Below, piece by piece: positions 1-11,720 of a stretch of 64,000 nt of DNA. How positions within the stretch are numbered: position 1 is the stretch's first letter; the number at the start of each line of letters is the position of its first letter. Both the position numbers and the translations under genes were made by a program. The notes below the pieces were generated by a model, which did not search any database, was not told the origin of the DNA, and was given only the letters and a program-made list of their open reading frames with translations. The stretch comes from Girardinichthys multiradiatus (taxonomy: Eukaryota > Chordata > Actinopteri > Cyprinodontiformes > Goodeidae), in contig NC_061811.1 of the NCBI RefSeq assembly GCF_021462225.1, forward strand, positions 9,883,663-9,947,662. The letters are read 5' to 3'.

Positions 1-379
1 TTCATCAACACCCAGAAACGCTGCCGACGTCTTTGGGCCTGAGCTCATCTGAGATGGACTGATGCAAAATGGGAAAGTGCGCTGTGGTCTGACGAGTCCA
101 TATTTCAAATTGAGTTTGGAAAACATGGATGTCGTGTCCTCCGGGCCAAAGAGAAAAAGGACTATCTGGATCGTTATCAGAGCAAAGTTCAAAAGCCAGC
201 GTCTGTGATGGTGTGGGGGTGTGTTGGTACTTGTGGCATGGCTAACTTGCACATCTGTGAAGGCATTAATGCTGAATGGTACATAAAGGTTTTGGAGCGA
301 CATATGCGGGAATACAAGCAACATCTTTTTCAGAGACGCCCTGTTTATTTCAACATAATGCCAAGCCTCAGCCGTTAGC
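1..379 (+). pseudogene. Tc1/mariner transposase fragment (window edge)
   Basis: Frame 1 from the window edge reads as the central part of a Tc1-type transposase. The first catalytic aspartate lies in a W-S-D-E-S motif near base 100, followed by the V-M-V-W-G-C motif typical of the family. An in-frame TGA lies at bases 40-42. The region that should hold the second aspartate (before N-A-K-P-H) has lost bases at about 355-362, which shifts the frame, and the match ends near 375. The N-terminus lies outside the window and the glutamate-containing C-terminus is missing. This is a different family from the three well-preserved Tc1 copies at 14, 23 and 29.6 kb. It is an inactive relic. Confidence 0.8.
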
Positions 380-2349
380 GATTTACATTGTACACAGTTC
401 ATTGCAATTGGGGTTGTACATGTTGACAAGGCAGAATCTTGTATAACCCTTTTCTGATGTTCTGGCTTCAGTTGGAGATGTTGTATTAGTGAGCATCTGA
501 TAGCGCAGCTTGTGTCACAGTGATAAACCAAACACTATTGGCACATTTAATTATGTCCTCCTTCTGAGTTAATATTGCAATTCTTTCAACCACTACCTTA
601 AAAATGGCGAGTTTACGCTGACTGATGTTTTTTGAGGTGATTCTTTGTAACATTACTCTCAGAAACACTGTACTATGGAATCTTGATCAGATGAACCACC
701 TCATCCAACTAACACTTTTCAGTGTGGAGAAGTATCAGTTCTATTCCAAGACCCATCTTTCCAGATGATGGAAGTCCTAACCTTATCATTATAGAGCACC
801 GCCATCCAACAGTGCAAGCTCACTACAGTGCAACCACTTGCATCCAGGATTTTCTTCTTTTACTCGAGCAAATGCCCAGATGTGAGGGTAAATGTAAAAT
901 GTTAAGCACCAATAAATCCAGAGGGTCAACCAACAACCTGTTCTTAAGCATCTTCTCAAGAGGATGAGATTTGCATGGAGATGGTAAATGCTCTGGACTT
1001 TGTGGAGCTGAAACTGTAACTCAGTGTGGCTTGCTTATCACAGATTATTTCACGTTTGGCGGATAAGGACCTAAAGATAAGAAACATTGGTTTTAAGAAG
1101 AACTATCTGGCTTTCGTCCTGGCCTTGAAACACTGGACCTGATTTTCTTTTCCTTTGCAGAGTTTTTGAGATGGTCAATGGAGTTATTTGAGTTGGTCTA
1201 TTAAAACACCCCTGTCACAGTGGTGTGTAGTTGTCTATTATTTTAGGAATGTGGGATGACATGATGGCTTATGAAAATAATGCCTACACATTCCCTTCCA
1301 ATGTATTTAATACTGTTGAAAACTCAATCTCATTTCCACATCAGCTATGCTGACAGATTTTTGGGATAACTCAAAAGATTCAGTCTTAGTAGTGCCACAG
1401 TTCTTACATTTCACTTTGCTCTGAATAATTATGCAATACGCTTTTCTGCCACAGACAATTCTATGTGCTGAGAGGATATACACAGGATTTTTCACAATGA
1501 CTGGTTGAGGGTCAGGACTCTTGGGTCCAGTGTTTCTTTAGGAATCAATTGTTCCTGCTTGTTTGCTTGTGGGAGATGCAGCAGGACTGAGCGAAGAGAA
1601 GCGATTTGGATGGAAATGCTGCTCTGCTCTTGTCATCGCTTTCTACTTATTGTTTTTAAATTCCCACAGGATAACACTATGTGAAACAAGCTTTATGGTG
1701 CCTGGTGAGGAGGTGGAAGAGAAAGTAGTACTGTATTTGAGAGGAGGTCAGATGAAGGAAGAAGGTCAGAGGTGAGAATAACAGAAAGGTATTTTCCAAC
1801 ACAGACCTGGCTGCAGCAGAGAGAGGCAGCACTTTGTCTATTCATAAATATTGCACGCCTTTCAGAAGAACCTCTCATGAAAAAGAAGCGTATCCACTGA
1901 ACATGTGTGGGTTTTCATATATTCATTTTAACAATTTCTTGTTTTTGGCATGTTTTTTTTTTTTCTTTTACATTTTTGGTACTTTTAGGTTCATTTTATT
2001 GGAAACTTAGATGCGATAATGTACATCTCTTGAATAGGTTTAAGTAAAAGATACAGTTTATATTTAAACACTCAGTTTTCCAAAGGTTCGGTAATGTTTC
2101 TGTGTTGGTGAACTGCTCCCTACAGATGATAACTGGTTGTTTCCATTTCTGTCTAACATATTATATACAGAAAATCAAAGATTAAACCTGAGCTGATTTT
2201 TTTTCAGTTCTGAAGCACTTTGCCACCACCTTGGAGTTATATCATGTAATTTACTAAATACCTACATTTGTGTGTTACATTTTAATGAGCAATCTTTCCT
2301 GAATTTAGCATGTACTTGATATAAAAAAACACACATCATTTAAAACATT
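380..2349. other. No recognised feature (host intergenic or intronic DNA)
   Basis: AT-rich sequence with T-runs near 1950-1965. Open frames are short and show no protein-like composition. I see no gene, repeat family or RNA here. Confidence 0.5.
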
Positions 2350-2870
2350 TGAAACTCTAAATAAATTCAAATCCTACCAGGGATTTTAATCTCTGGACTT
2401 TAACTAAGCCATTGCAGCCCCTTGATTCTTTTTGTTTCAGCCATTCTGTTATAGATTTTTTGCTGAGTTTGGGATCATTTTCCTATTGATGGCCCAGGTT
2501 AGGGACAGTTTTCAGCTATCAGACAAATGGCCTCACATTCAACTCCAGAATACTTTGGTATACTGAGGAGTTTGTGGTAGACTCAATCATTGCAAGGTGG
2601 CAATGTTTTGTGGCTCCGAGACAAGCTCTGCTTCACAGTTGATATAAGGGGTTTATGGTATGCCGTTTTCTCCAAATACGGTGCTTTGCATTATGGCCAA
2701 ACATCAATAATTTTGCCTCATCTGCCCAATGGACAACGTTCCAGAATGTGGTTCATTCCAAATCATGCTGCCACATGTGAACTGAGGCCAGAAGTGTTGG
2801 TTTTTTTTTGTACTTTCTCAAAGCATTGAATGGTCTGACCATGGGGGAAGTTTTCTGGAGTGTTTTCCCT
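2350..2870 (-). pseudogene. Old Tc1-like transposase relic (antisense)
   Basis: The minus strand reads as a heavily decayed Tc1 transposase. Near 2490 it retains N-D-P-K and then T-E-W-L-K, the segment around the second catalytic aspartate. Further 5' on the minus strand (2680-2760) are the equivalents of the region after the first aspartate, where the plus strand reads as the antisense of 'gccataatgcaaagc'. Many stops and indels are present. The same family occurs on the plus strand at about 54.2 kb and at 57-58.6 kb. Terminal repeats were not found, so the limits are approximate. Confidence 0.7.
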
Positions 2871-4731
2871 TCAAATATTACAAGCTCTCTTCATGTTTTC
2901 AAGTAGTGAGGAATCTTTCTCTTTGAATAATGATGACTTCAAATACTCTGGTATTAGCATTGTAACACATGCCCACATTGATGGACAGCAACAGCCAATT
3001 CTCTATGTCCTTTACTAATGTAATTCCATCCAGGCATTGTTAACATACAACCAAAACATCTGGTTTTATGGATGTTAACTGAACACTGATGATGAGTTGA
3101 TGATCAGCAGTCCCTGGTTAATCTTTTCCCTCTTAAATCCTACAGTTTCTGTATTCTGGCTTCATCTTTGTTTAAAACATAAGGACAGCATGGAACTGTT
3201 ATGATTGTGTACACCTAAGGCTAGATTGGAAACAGCACTACAAATGTGAAGTGCATTACTTTTAAATGACTCGGGGGGGATTGTACTATTGAGTATGAAA
3301 GTATAAAATTATACATTCCTGCTTATATTAATCCCTTAAGCCCTTGGCTATTTTGTTAAACTTTCACCTAGACAAACATCCTCAGATTCGGTCTGTAACA
3401 ACTCCACAAATTATGGGCCAAGATGAACAACCTCAGGCTGAAATGATAGGAGACACTCCTGATACACAACAGGAACTGTAGGGCTGAGAGTTTTGCAGCA
3501 GCTGCTGCTGCATATATTTCTGTATTTAGAGGACATATTTTGAAACAGACTTATTCTCTGCAGGGTAGCTTGCTGTTGGTTGGGCCCTTTTTTGCTGCAC
3601 ATACAAAGCAGCATTTCTTTACTTGTTATCAGTTAAAACTGCTTTGATGATGAGCTGCAGAAAGTTAAATCAGAAAAGAACTACAACATGAAAATAGCAT
3701 TGTGGCAAAGTCTTAAAAACTTTCTGCAGCACCTAAAATCAGCTGCAAGTTAATGTTTGTTCTCCTAATCTGCTGAAATACTGCAGATATTAGACAGTTC
3801 AGGCAACTGTGTGTGTTTTGAATATCCTCCCTGTATTAATTTAAGGTTTGATTAGGGGTCAGAACATGTCATTAAGCCTTTTTTCTGCCGGTTTCAGGCA
3901 GAAGACGACCACATAATATTAAATGGAAACAATAAAACACAACCCTGGCAGCTCTTGCAGAATACTCACCCACTCAGGACCTACAAGATGAAGTGAACAA
4001 ATAGGAACCCACAGAAATACAGTCCGAGAGATCCAGAGTGTAGAATACCAGGATATTGGCTGCTCTCTGCTCTGATTTATGGAGGCCAATTGAAAGATCC
4101 TGAGTGGTGAGAGAGTGTATGTTGGCAGGGCTCAGCTGCAGCCTCCAGGCCAACACACACTTCCACATATTAACCGGAAAAGCCGGTGGAAAGCCGTCTA
4201 AGAAAATACAGAATGAAAACAATATCTATTAAAGTAGTATAAGTTTTGGTCTAAGTCAGAGCTGACCTGAGAGCAGAACTGAGTGATGAGCTGTCATCAC
4301 TCAAACATACTATTCCTCCAGCCTGGCCAAAACCGCAGAGAGAAGCTTTACTATGCAGGAAGCATGTTTCAGATCATCTCATGGATTTTCTATAAATCAG
4401 AACAGGGAATCTGTACAAGAGTATGTTCTTTATTATCTTCTGTATGCCTTGGCTGCTGATTAAAACTGAAAACCTTCAGAAGAAAGGTGCTTCTGCCTGA
4501 TATTCAAACATAACTCTGCTTTCTTCTTTTAAGCCCATTAGGAATTTGAAACACAACTTTGTAATAATTGAGTTAGGTTTTTATTTTAAAGAGTATGTCC
4601 TAGTTTTATTTTAAAAGCTTCAGTAAAAAACTCATACTGAGTATTTTAGCATAGGAAATTTGCTGCAGAACATCTCCATTAATTTGTTTCATTTGTAATC
4701 AGAATTTCTGAACTCTAGATGTAAAAATTAA
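2871..4731. other. No firm feature; one weak exon-like stretch
   Basis: Mostly AT-rich unique sequence. On the minus strand, about 3975-4202 is open and follows a T-rich tract ending in TTAG, with a GTGAGT further downstream. The peptide matches nothing I recognise, and a stop lies before the GTGAGT. I do not call a gene. Confidence 0.4.
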
Positions 4732-4783
4732 TTACTAATTATATCTTGGTTTAAAATAATTTAAGCCAAGATATAATTAGTAA
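4732..4783. repeat. 24-bp near-perfect inverted repeat (hairpin)
   Basis: Arms at 4732-4755 and 4760-4783 are complementary at 23 of 24 positions, with a 4-base loop (ATAA). The arms are AT-rich, beginning TTACTAATTATATC. It could be a collapsed short inverted-repeat transposon or a cruciform-forming palindrome. No gene is attached to it. Confidence 0.85.
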
Positions 4784-5108
4784 TAAAATAGAAGAAATAA
4801 TAAAAGCAGAGATAAAACATACTACAAAGACTGAAAAACTAAAATAAAAACGGAGATAGAAATAGACAACTCACACTGTGAAATAAATGTGTTTTTAAGA
4901 GAAACCTAAAACAGCAAGAGAAGCTGACTGAAAGCTGATCTCCAGAGGAGATTGGGATGAAATGAATGTAAAATAATGAAAGTAGTTTAATTACAAAATC
5001 TGGAGCGTGTGGCATCATCTAGCTCTAAGATAAACATTCTGTGGTAAAATCTTAAAAACAAAGCAAAAAACAAAACCTTGGACTGATAGTTGATATTTAT
5101 CACAAATA

Positions 5109-5322
5109 TATGGAGGACCGATCCTGACAAAATTAAAAATAAAAGCAGAAATGTATATATTTTGTTTTTCCTTTTCCGTACACATGCCTTTGTTCTTTTG
5201 ACATTTCCTCGTCTCTCTTTTTCCTTTACCGTATGCATTTCTGCTTCATTATGCAAATGAGGAGGGCTGCCTTCTTCTCTCCAGCTCCTCTACTATTGGT
5301 CAATATATGAAGGAGGAGGATC
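5109..5322 (+). repeat. Outer part of compound repeat, copy 1
   Basis: This stretch recurs inverted at about 39453-40224. Both copies share a block reading TATGGAGGACCGATCCTGAC, a T-rich block that encodes a K/R-rich peptide on the minus strand, and a junction GAGGAGGATC...GCAGGCC just before GAGGGTGTGTCCC. Here there is one unit of the 51-bp motif that is tandemly repeated in the other copy, and about 450 bp present in the other copy is absent. What mobilised it is unclear. Confidence 0.7.
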
Positions 5323-7056
5323 CATGTGCAGGCCGAGGGTGTGTCCCAATTCAGGGGCTGGATCCTTCCAAGTCCGTACTTGTGGGCTGATTACATCACA
5401 GCGCGGCGCGTAAGGTCTGTCAGATGCTGCCGACAAATGTGTCCTTCTTTTGCCCGATTTGAAGGATGCGTTGTGAGTATCCTTTGCGGTCCATCTTTTC
5501 CTATGATTAATTGCGGGTCGAAGCGGTTTGGTCAAACAGGGGCAGCCATGGCCGACCACACTGGCAAAAGCTGTGAGTAAACTGTGAAAAATTACACTTT
5601 CTGTGACACAAATGAACTTTTACAATGTTTTTAGCACGGGAATATAACTGTGTAGACGTGAAAAATCTGCTTGATTTATCAAGACATCACTTAATTTCAA
5701 ACGTGCTCCGACTTGTTCGGAGTTTTCCACTCCCACCGTATTAACTGCCAGTTTGCTTCGCTAGTCCTACCGGTGGTGGGGCGAGCTAGCCCGGTAGAGA
5801 TCTGACCGGACTATCGGCACTGAGCTCCTGCTGCCAGTTATCACATTGAACGTTAAACAGTGATTTCTAACAGTTTATGTTAGTATTATTTTAATGTATT
5901 GTGTCATTTGTTCATGTAAGTCGATTTGACATTACAGGTGATATTAAAGTTAACCTGAATAAATAGACAATTTTATGTAATCTTACCGTATCGCTGGAGA
6001 GTGTGATTGAGAATAAATACGCTTTTAAATATTCATTTTTGATGAAGAAATGTGCTATATGTGTTTTTAAAAGTATATTTATAATTCAGGTAGCATTATA
6101 ATTCATGATACCAGGTACAGCTGAAGAGAAATACACTTTCAAATGCAAGCAAATCTCAGTAAAGAAGTTAAAAGTTTGAAAGAGCTTGTTTTAGGCATTT
6201 GCATAGAAATTATTTAATGTTCCGCAAATTAAGACAAATGGAAAATTAAAAAAGGCTTTTTTACACTGATATTAATTAAGCAAGATGTTTTGTTTTGTTG
6301 TTTTTATTGTTTAGGGACAAAGGAGCAGACGGGCCAGTTTATGAAGCTCAGGGGTGAGAACCACCACCTTTTTACTGGAGCTAAAAACTCAGCCACCGTG
6401 GCTTGGAGGTACAATAATAACATTCTTTGCTGTCAGTTTCTGTCCAGTTTCAAAAACTCCTATCTTTCTAATTTTCATAGATATACATCCAGTGATTAAC
6501 ATACTTCTTTTGGTTTTCCCTCTTTCCTTTTGTTTGTTGAGGACAATTCTGGAGAAGATGGTCCAACAGGGGAAGGTCAACCCCTTGCAGGCCAAAAAAA
6601 AAGTGGGACAATATGAAAAAGAAATATAAAGTTTGTTCAGAAGTTCTCATGTCACACACAAATAAAAAATATTTCTAAAAGTCTTATTGGTTTTTCTGTT
6701 TAGTCAACTCTTTTTTTCTTCCTACTAACTTTAAGTGTAACTGTAAGTATCCAGGTCAGGAGAGGGAGTCAGTGAAAAGCTCACTGCTGCTACTTGGCCC
6801 TGGTTTGTCCTTATGGATGAGGTGTTGGGTCAGAGGTCTTCCACAACACCTCCTGTCCTAATCGCCTCCATCCCTGAGGACAATCCAGGGCCAAGCGGAG
6901 CGGTGGTCAACCAGACAGAGAAGGAAGACAGTGAGCCAGCAGGAAGGGGTCAGAAAAGAAAGAGGGACAGAGATGATGGAGTTGATCAGGGAGGACATGA
7001 GGGCACAGAGAATGGACAGACTGTTTTCCATCTTAGAAAGAATGGTACTGAAATAA
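5323..7056 (+). mobile_element. PIF/Harbinger-type DNA transposon remnant
   Basis: The left end begins near GAGGGTGTGTCCCAATTC. The first 390 bp or so match, inverted, the segment at 39093-39452. A GC- and CpG-rich leader (5330-5550) leads into a four-exon Myb/SANT-like gene. No DDE nuclease gene of the Harbinger type and no matching inverted right end were found before 7.8 kb, so this is an incomplete or non-autonomous copy. Assignment to PIF/Harbinger rests on the accessory Myb/SANT protein and the terminal sequence, and should be treated as probable. Confidence 0.6.
5548..7056 (+). pseudogene. Myb/SANT-like DNA-binding protein, spliced, frame-broken
   Basis: Four exons are visible. Exon 1 (5548-5572) starts at an ATG in a strong Kozak context and ends at GTGAGT. 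Exon 2 (6315-6408) opens after TTTAG. Exon 3 (6542-6630) opens after TTGAG. Exon 4 runs from about 6748 to a TAA at 7054-7056. Joining exons 1 and 2 creates the first tryptophan (S-W-T-K-E-Q-T), followed by L-F-T-G...V-A-W and the A-K-K-K block of a trihelix/Myb-SANT domain. The C-terminal exon is acidic and then basic (K-R-K-R-D-R-D) and ends with M-D-R-L-F-S-I-L-E-R-M. A run of nine A at 6594-6602 is one base too long and shifts the frame before the third tryptophan. A second single-base shift lies near 6978. In active Harbinger elements such a protein helps the transposase bind DNA; this copy should not make it. Confidence 0.7.
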
Positions 7057-7776
7057 GGTGCTATATAAGAAATAATATTACGTTTTGTTCAGATAGTTTC
7101 TTAAAGTTTTAAGCTGTTCTAATAAATTTCAATATTGTTTTTGTCACCAATGTATTTTATTTCCATTTGACCTAACAATACATTTATTTATCAGGAGGAA
7201 TCTAAGCCTGCAAACATCTCTGTACATCTTTCTCATTCTGGGAATCATATCAGACAAACAGAAAAAATACATGATTTAAATTTTCCTGCAGCAGGAAACA
7301 CAAAGATCCTGCATGAAATATAATGGAGCTAGAGCTGCTGCTGTGCTGTGATATCTACTCTGAATTTATGCAAGTGTTTACGAGACATTGCATCATTCTG
7401 TTCATTTCACACATGAGCAGCAAAAAAGCTTTTCTGGCAACTCTTCCAGAGACAGACCCAAGTTTGGGTGTCCTAATAAAGGGAGAATTATTTAGCTGGC
7501 ACTGGTTGTGCTGATTGAGACTTGAGCTTTAATTAAAGATTTCATGCATCCCAGTTTCTGGCAGACGTTGTCACTTCCTCTGTTTCTGCTTCAGTTCCTG
7601 CCAACGTCTTTTCAAACACAAACCTCCAGTCGTCTGTTGAACTCATCCAGGGACATGCAGGAGAAATGAGTTCAGTCACACAACTTCACTTGTTCCTTAG
7701 CTTGTCTTTGATGCAGGGTTTTTCAACCAACAATCACTGAAGAGAGTCAGTAAAAGGCCACAGTGCTGTTGATAGT
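7057..7776. other. No recognised feature
   Basis: Unique AT-rich sequence after the Myb/SANT gene. The right end of the Harbinger-type element should lie here or beyond, but no inverted copy of GAGGGTGTGTCCC is seen. Confidence 0.4.
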
Positions 7777-7778
7777 TA

Positions 7779-9932
7779 CAGTGGCTCTCAAATGGCTACA
7801 TTACGTAAAAGATGAGACCATAAAAAAAACATTTTAAAACCTTTTTTAATCCTAAATGTTACTCATCCTGAACAATACAACTGAGAAACAAGCATGTCCA
7901 TTAGGCAAAAATGCAAACAATAAAAAATGTGTAACACCTGGTTGCATAAGTGTGCACACCCTTAAACTAATACTTTATTAAATCATCTTTTAATTCAAAA
8001 ACAGCATTGAGTCTTCCTTCTTTTTTATTGTTTATTAACATGGAGACAAGTGTTAAGTATAAAGAAATATTGAATGCTATAACATTTATAGCCTTTGCTA
8101 ATTTGCAATGCACATCATCAGATGGGCCTAACAACATAAAACAGTTTAAAAGAGAGTAAAACAGCATAGCAAGATAAAATATCAAACATAAATCCTAAAA
8201 TGACATTAAAACAAACCACAATGAAACAAAAGGATCCTTTTGGTAGGATGTTAATCAGCACCAACCCTGACTTTGCAATATTTACCTGCTCTAACTTGCA
8301 AAAGATCTATTAATCCCTCAAATTTGCTATTTTAGGCGATAGGCACACAGTTTCCAAATTGTTTGGCAGAGGTCGACTGATTTTAAACTTCTTGTGCATT
8401 CTCAGCAACAACAACAAGATCAACTGTACCCTTTTCTCATTAACAATGTTTGCTATATTTAGCCAAATTTAATATTTCAATTAAATGCAGATTTGGGGGC
8501 ACCCAGGTCTGTTTTTAAGTAAAATTCACTGAATATTTGTAGTACTTTTTGCTATGAAATTAAAAAGGAAGCCAAAGCATAATTACCTAACACAAGTTCA
8601 GAATCAGTCCAGGTGCTGCAAATGGCCCCTGAGTAGCTCTTTGGATACCTTTTGACTAAACTAACTGGTATTTTGAACTGCCTTTTACATCCACCTTGAG
8701 AAAAGAAAATTTCCTTCTGAAGGAAAGCAATCCCAGGTCACAATGCTCCACCACCTCGTTTAGGCTGTGTTGTGGTGATCCTTTGGTGGTGATCCAAGAT
8801 TCTTTTTGTGCCGAACATACAGTATCTTTTCAGAATTATGACTACAACATTCAAATTTGGGGGCTGCACAGTAGTACAGTTGGTAGCACTGTTGCCTTGC
8901 AGCAAGAAGGTCCTGGGTTTGACTCCCAGTCTGGAGTTTGCATGTTCTCCCCTTGCATGCGTGGGTTCTCTCCTGGTACTCCAGCTTCCTCCCACAGTCC
9001 AAAGACATGCCTGTTAGGTTAATTGGTCTCTCTAAATTGCCCTTAGGTGTGTGAATGAGTGTGTGTATGGTTGTTTGTTTGTGTGGTGCTCTGCAATGGA
9101 CTGGCATCCAGTCCAGGGTGTACCCTGCCTCCTGCCTATAGACTGCTGGAGATAGGCACCAGCTTCCTGATGACCCACTATGGAAGAAGCAGTATAGAAA
9201 ATGACTGACTGACATTCAAATTTGGTTTGATTAGGCCACGTTCTCCCACAGGCTTTTTGAATATTTTAGACCTGAATGTATGGTTTTCTTTTGTTTCTGT
9301 CTGAAACCACAATGCAGGAAAAACAGCAGATTTTTATTACATCAAGAGCACCAGTGCTTAGTAGAAATTAATGGAGCTCCATCAGTATTGCTGCCAGCCT
9401 CTTGGCAGCCTAACTAGACTCTAGTTTTTGTAATATCTCTGTGTAATATTTTCTCATTTTATTAGTAACAGTATTCACTGTGTCATTATATGTATACATA
9501 ATGCTTTGGTTTTTTTGTACCCGGACTGGTACCTTTGCCAGTGAAATCTCTGAATAATCTCTTCAAACTTTGGCTTAAACCAGAGAAAGCAAATGTTGGA
9601 AAAATCCAACTTGGTCAGTTGACATTTATTTTAGGTTTCCTAGATTTGATATAATGAGTGTTACGTGTGAAGACTGAATTTTAAAATTGGATCAAAAGTT
9701 GCATGAAATAAGGTTGTAGTTTAAGCAAAGGCAAACCTATGCAACCAGGGTATTGCAGTGTTTTTTATTTCTCATGCTTTCTTCCTATCACATTGTTTTT
9801 CAGTTAAATTGTACAGGATGTGTGTCAAATTAAAGCAGGTGAAAATATTGAAATGATTTATTAGGGTCTAGTTTTTTTACCTCTCAAAAATCTGCAAGTT
9901 GACTGGGGTGTGTGCCCTTTTAAGACCCACTG
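7779..9932 (-). mobile_element. Old Tc1-like element with terminal repeats, split by a SINE
   Basis: The left end TACAGTGGCTCTCAAA begins at 7777 and the right end closes with CCACTG at 9927-9932. Subterminal blocks (GGTTGCATAAGTGTGCACACCC near 7940, and its decayed inverse near 9740-9910) confirm the terminal repeats. The interior on the minus strand is a decayed transposase; the stretch 8770-8850 corresponds to the part around the first catalytic aspartate. It is riddled with stops and interrupted by the SINE at 8861-9211. Remnants of what looks like the same family lie at 28.98 and 31.44 kb. Confidence 0.75.
8861..9211 (+). mobile_element. tRNA-derived SINE, copy 1
   Basis: About 350 bp starting GGGCTGCACAGTAGTACAG. 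It has a pol III A-box-like segment (about 8873-8883) and a B box at 8916-8926 with one mismatch to GGTTCGANTCC. It ends in a short TGACTGAC tail. A 14-bp target-site duplication, ACATTCAAATTTGG, flanks it (8847-8860 and 9212-9225), showing insertion by target-primed reverse transcription into the Tc1 relic. A second copy lies inverted at 51274-51633. Its trailing sequence is the common fish repeat containing CCTCCCACAGTCCAAAGACATG. Confidence 0.88.
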
Positions 9933-11379
9933 AATGTGTCTCAGCTTAGCTTGTGCAACTCTAAGTGCTTTGCAGAGCAAAAGCAAAGGTGAAATAATAT
10001 GAAACATTACAAAGATTAAAAGAGAAGCACATTAAAAAAAGTTAGTGTGGACATAAAATGTTGTCAGGTGTCAGTTTTAACTTGACATCTGATGTTGGGA
10101 CTCAATCAACTGATTGATACTGAATAAATATTTGACTGATACTAAAATGACAGAAATACTTTCTGAAAGTCCCACTTTGTTACATTTTGACATTGATAAG
10201 ATGTGTGCATTTCAGACATGTTTTGATGATTCTCAAATGATGAACTTGCTGAGCAGGATGGTAAATACCAGTGCAGTTTCATAAAACCGCCTGCATCATT
10301 TTAGCATGGAAACCATGGACTCTCCTGTTGATGAAGTGTACACGTTTTTGAACCCTGTCCTAATCTTCTGTTCTACACAGCTCTTATTGCGAAGTGCATC
10401 AGTCAGAAACAATTAGCCTTGAACAACTCAGTGACACAGCGATGTGGAAGCTGAGTGTTAAGCAGCAGGAGAGATCAACTGATTAGTACAGCAAATACTT
10501 TATTGCAGATTTGCTCTGAACTGAGCTTTCTCCAGCTCCTCTTCAGCCTGGAGACAAGCTGAAGTGTATCACAGAGCTGCATGGTGCAGGACCACAACAC
10601 ATCTACTGTAGTCCAGCGGTGTGACCCTGGCTGCAGCCATGGAGGATGTGGAAATGTTCCGTGTGGTTGTGGGTCAGCGGGTAAGGGGCAGTTTAGGGTG
10701 GAGGGAAATAACAAATCAAACCTATGGAAAAAAAACAAAAACTTTTTAACTCATTTGAATGTCATATATTTCCCTCAGCTTCACCTCTGCATCTCTTCTG
10801 AAAGTATTGTCTTATCCCCTCCAGCTCCCTCCATGACCCTGTACAGACAAAGGAGGAAAATGGATATTTTAGTGTTCAATTTTATTGTCTCATGTTTTAT
10901 GATTGCGTACATGTCATCTGGCTCCCCTCTGCGGCAGAAGGTGCTGGAATCCAGTGTGAGACTGAACAGTCCTTCTCAAGTCACTCTTCTCTGGACATAT
11001 AAAACTTGCCTGCAGTGAAAGATGTATTAATCTTCATGACTCACTGTGTGGAAGACCTGGTTACAGTTACCAACTCAGGCTTCATTTATACACTTTATTC
11101 TTTTCTCAGTAACACTTTTTAAAGTAGAATAAGTAGTATACATCTCTTTAATTAGTCAGAAAATACACAGTTGATATCCTTCCTTACAGCATCATGAATG
11201 GTGTAACAGTAAAGACCTACATTTCCTTCAGGTCGTTCAGGTGCCATTAATATTCCTGATTCCTTTCGCTGCTGAGTTTCAGACTTCATTAAGACAGTAA
11301 ACTCAATATCATTATTTACAATTTGAAACAAAAGTTTGGTATGGCTTACCCAATACTTTCCCAGAACGTAGGGGTTCAT
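9933..11379. other. No firm feature; possible short first exon at 10639-10680
   Basis: Mostly unique sequence. At 10639 an ATG in the context GCAGCCATGG opens a 14-codon frame (MEDVEMFRVVVGQR) ending exactly at a GTAAGG splice donor (10681). A CAG acceptor at about 10778 is followed in phase by a frame that stays open to a TGA at 11016-11018. The peptide is unfamiliar, so this remains a suggestion only. Confidence 0.3.
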
Positions 11380-11720
11380 TTCCAGGTATTTGCCTGATTC
11401 TTTTTAAAATCTTATCTTTCCAAGAACTTACAAGATACTTTCCCAAAGCATATCATATACTTTCCCAGAACTTAGAGGTTACTGTTCTGGAATTTCTCCA
11501 GGGCTAGCTTGTAACTCAACAAGTACCAAGTAGGCTTCTGAAAAGTTCTGGAAGGTGCCTCGTAGGTTCTGCAAAGATCCAAAGGTGGTGAGTTTCACAG
11601 ACTTAGTAGTAAGTTCCAGGAATATGGCCGGTAAGTTCCATTCAAGAACCTGGTAAGTTTTAGAAAAGTAACCAGCTAATTCCTCAAAAGTCTGTAAACT
11701 ACAAAATAAGTTTTAGAACT
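11380..11720. repeat. Degenerate short-unit tandem array
   Basis: Variants of CCCAGAACTTA, AAGTTCTGGAA and GGTAAGTTCCA recur about every 20-40 bases in both orientations from CTTTCCCAGAACGTAG (about 11354) to AAGTTTTAGAACTTTC (about 11730). The spacing is irregular and copies are diverged, consistent with an old minisatellite. Confidence 0.5.

Noticed and set aside
3974..4222. Exon-like open stretch on the minus strand with TTAG before it and GTGAGT after it
   Set aside because: A stop codon precedes the donor, the peptide matches nothing I know, and composition is not clearly coding.
8696..9215. Overlapping frames on both strands, up to 151 codons
   Set aside because: They run across the SINE and Tc1 relic junctions, so they are chance frames in repeats.
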